This document shows positions 62,337-64,000 of a DNA stretch of 64,000 bases, piece after piece. The position numbers and the translations under genes were made by a program. Each line of letters opens with the position of its first letter. Position 1 is the stretch's first letter. The DNA comes from Parapristionchus giblindavisi. Lineage: Eukaryota; Nematoda; Chromadorea; Rhabditida; Diplogasteridae. The notes beneath the pieces were generated by a model. The model was not told the DNA's origin, made no database searches, and worked only from the letters and a program-made list of their open reading frames with translations. Location: NCBI GenBank assembly GCA_943737045.1, contig CALSFV010000017.1:186001-250000 (forward strand), written 5' to 3'.

Positions 62337-62562
62337 AGTTGATATCGTGTTTGATAGATGAGTTAGCGAACCCATCGGGATTTGTTGTGTAGGAGACCTC
62401 GCGAATTTTCAAATCGACCCCCCAAATTTCAACATCGATTTTCTCGAAGCTCAGCCCGATTGGGCGACGTTTTAAAACGGAATCCTAATCAGCATCGAAC
62501 ACTTCTTTCAGTCATGTTATTGCCATTTCATGTGATGAAAACGAGACCGAAAGGTTCCCCTG

Positions 62563-64000
62563 TCAGGTGATGTACAAACTGTCCGACCCGATCACATTGT
62601 ATAAATGGTCTATGCCGCATTTTATTAATTTATTTATTTATCTCGTTTTATGAACTGAATAAGCAAATAAAAATTATGTTAATATGGAAGAGACTGTTGG
62701 ATGCAACATTCTAAGCGAAGCTAAGCGCAAGAATTGGAATTCCATGCACACCAGAGCCCTCGTCTTTGCGAACTCTTGATAAATGTGATATAAATGAAAA
62801 TGAAAAATGAACTGAATAAGCAAATAAAAATTATGTTAATATGGAACATCATCTTTGTTATGATAATTATTATCTTTAGGAACATATATTTTTACTTTTT
62901 CATACGAAATCTTTACCAGGAGAACTAATAGAGTCAATTAGTGTTTTTATTTTATCGAAATTATAAGTTTTTAAAATTTTGAATTTTTTTTCAGTGAAGT
63001 TATCCCCGCCCGACACCCGTCTCAACAGTGGTGGTAATTCGTGTTCAGTGCGCGCGCGATGACTCTCTGCGTCTCTGCCCATCGATCTGCGCTCATCATC
63101 TGGCCACTCTATCTTTGATCTTACCCTGATTATGAGACAGAGCCACTTCCTATCTTGTAATCAATACCATAGCCATTTCTATCTTGTAATCAATACCATA
63201 GCCAATACCAGCCACTATATGTAGTTCTTTTCATATGTCTTCTAATAGGGACCCATGGTCTAGTGGATAGTAGATCGAACTGTCAATCTGATCGGTTGGT
63301 CGGCAGGGAAGTTCGTTCCCCGAGGAGGATTAGCAAAAGAAGACGTCGCCCAACAGAACCCATCTCATTTTGCCATTTTTTCTTGATGCATCTACTCTCT
63401 CCCTATGCTAACGTGGAATTTATGTCAGAGGTCCCACAGAATTATCATGAATCGCACTAACGTTTCCCTCAAATTGTAAAAATATTCAAAATGCTATTTA
63501 TGTATTTGTATTGAATGTACTATCAATGATTTTCAATGTTTGTTGATGCAGAAACAGAAAGAGTGCATACAAAATCAATGCCGGAAGATTAAGGTAATAT
63601 GTCAAAGCTGAAAAAATTAAGCGTATAGCTCTTAAAATGTGACTATTGTATATTAGAGATGTTCACAAAGTTGTTACTCTATTGCTGCAATTTGATCTTT
63701 GATCTTTGTCCACAATTTTTCGATCAATGGGCGAAGATAATGGTTTTCGACAGTTTTCTTAGTTGTTGAATTTCGATTGTTATTTTCTGTTAAAAGAATA
63801 TAGAATAAAAAACTGGAAATTTGACGATAGTATTGATTACAACATGACTATAGTATTGATTACAAGATAGGAAGTCGTTTCGTTTCAGTGCTAGATCAGT
63901 GATAGAGTGGCCAGATGAACAGACGAGATCGATGGGCAGAGACGCAGAGAGTCATCGCGCGCGCACTGAACTTGATTTACCAAAACTGTTGAGACGGGTG
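62563..64000. repeat. End of block B and block C, macro-repeat 3 (runs off window)
   Basis: Continues the block B sequence broken at 60267 and then block C with the tRNA-like family 3 module (63248-63329) and a single 300-bp unit (from about 63620). The right inverted arm is cut by the window end. Confidence 0.88.
63248..63329 (+). ncRNA. tRNA-like module, family 3 (third plus-strand copy)
   Basis: Full-length relative of 41041-41122 with CATGGTCTAGTGGATAGTAG and GGGAAGTTCGTTCCCC. Same position between inverted arms of block C. Confidence 0.55.

Larger units (their letters stand above)
60271..62562. mobile_element. TCA-flanked element with tRNA-like modules in both arms, holding a mariner
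   Basis: CAAGGGAACCTTTCGGTCTC... on the left and its complement on the right, arms of about 340 bp including a tRNA-like module each. TCA is duplicated at 60268-60270 and 62563-62565; block B copies at 25874 and 40360 show the unoccupied site. Without the mariner it is about 1.0 kb. The centre (61850-62260) has two short overlapping open frames (61815-62069 and 61939-62136) with no known domain. Related by terminus and target to 4492-4922. Confidence 0.88.

Overview
The window is eukaryotic and most likely nematode. The evidence is indirect: introns of about 45-60 bp, 3' splice sites close to TTTCAG/TTTTAG, an AT-rich background, CYP4-type P450s in tandem, and a GATA-type element near a first exon. 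No species can be named. The sequence falls into an ordinary gene region (1 to about 20 kb) and a repeat-dominated region (about 20 kb to the end).

1-20 kb: three tandem plus-strand copies of a CYP4-family cytochrome P450 gene share identical exon/intron structure. Gene 1 (from 110; its first two exons lie left of the window) and gene 3 (16393-19605; complete, 15 exons, 513 codons) read cleanly through every exon. Gene 2 (6755-9111) is intact from exon 3 to the stop codon, but the segment that should hold promoter, membrane anchor and proline-rich hinge has been replaced by about 250 bp of unrelated sequence. The flanks are duplicated with the genes and have been invaded by small DNA transposons: hAT-like (8-bp TSD), piggyBac-like (TTAA), TA-flanked, and a family flanked by TCA. 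Several have their empty site visible in a paralogous copy or in the opposite arm of a foldback.

20-64 kb: mainly large composite repeats. A macro-unit (blocks called here E-F-A-B-C-D) is present as an incomplete copy at about 23.15-28.5 kb, a fuller copy at 28.6-43.4 kb, and a third at 46.4 kb running off the right edge. Block F (33.55-37.56 versus 53.35-57.47 kb) is nearly identical in both copies and carries a frameshifted, truncated Rab-like GTPase and a 752-bp hAT element with the same TSD. Block A carries two exon-like segments with matching splice phase and a recurring D-V-x-F-R-S-G-x-P-P-S-S motif. A diverged minus-strand relative at 44.9-46.2 kb looks like a spliced gene of four exons. 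Block C carries tRNA-like modules between inverted arms and, in one copy only, a 300-bp tandem array.

Other remnants are a 5' 18S rRNA fragment (about 50.74-50.80 kb), two non-LTR retrotransposon pieces, an LTR-type integrase scrap, and a decayed mariner nested in one arm of a TCA-flanked element whose two arms each carry a tRNA-like module. The P450 genes are the only convincing intact host genes. The most unusual themes are the repeated pairing of tRNA-like modules with inverted-repeat elements and the exon-like family buried in the repeats.
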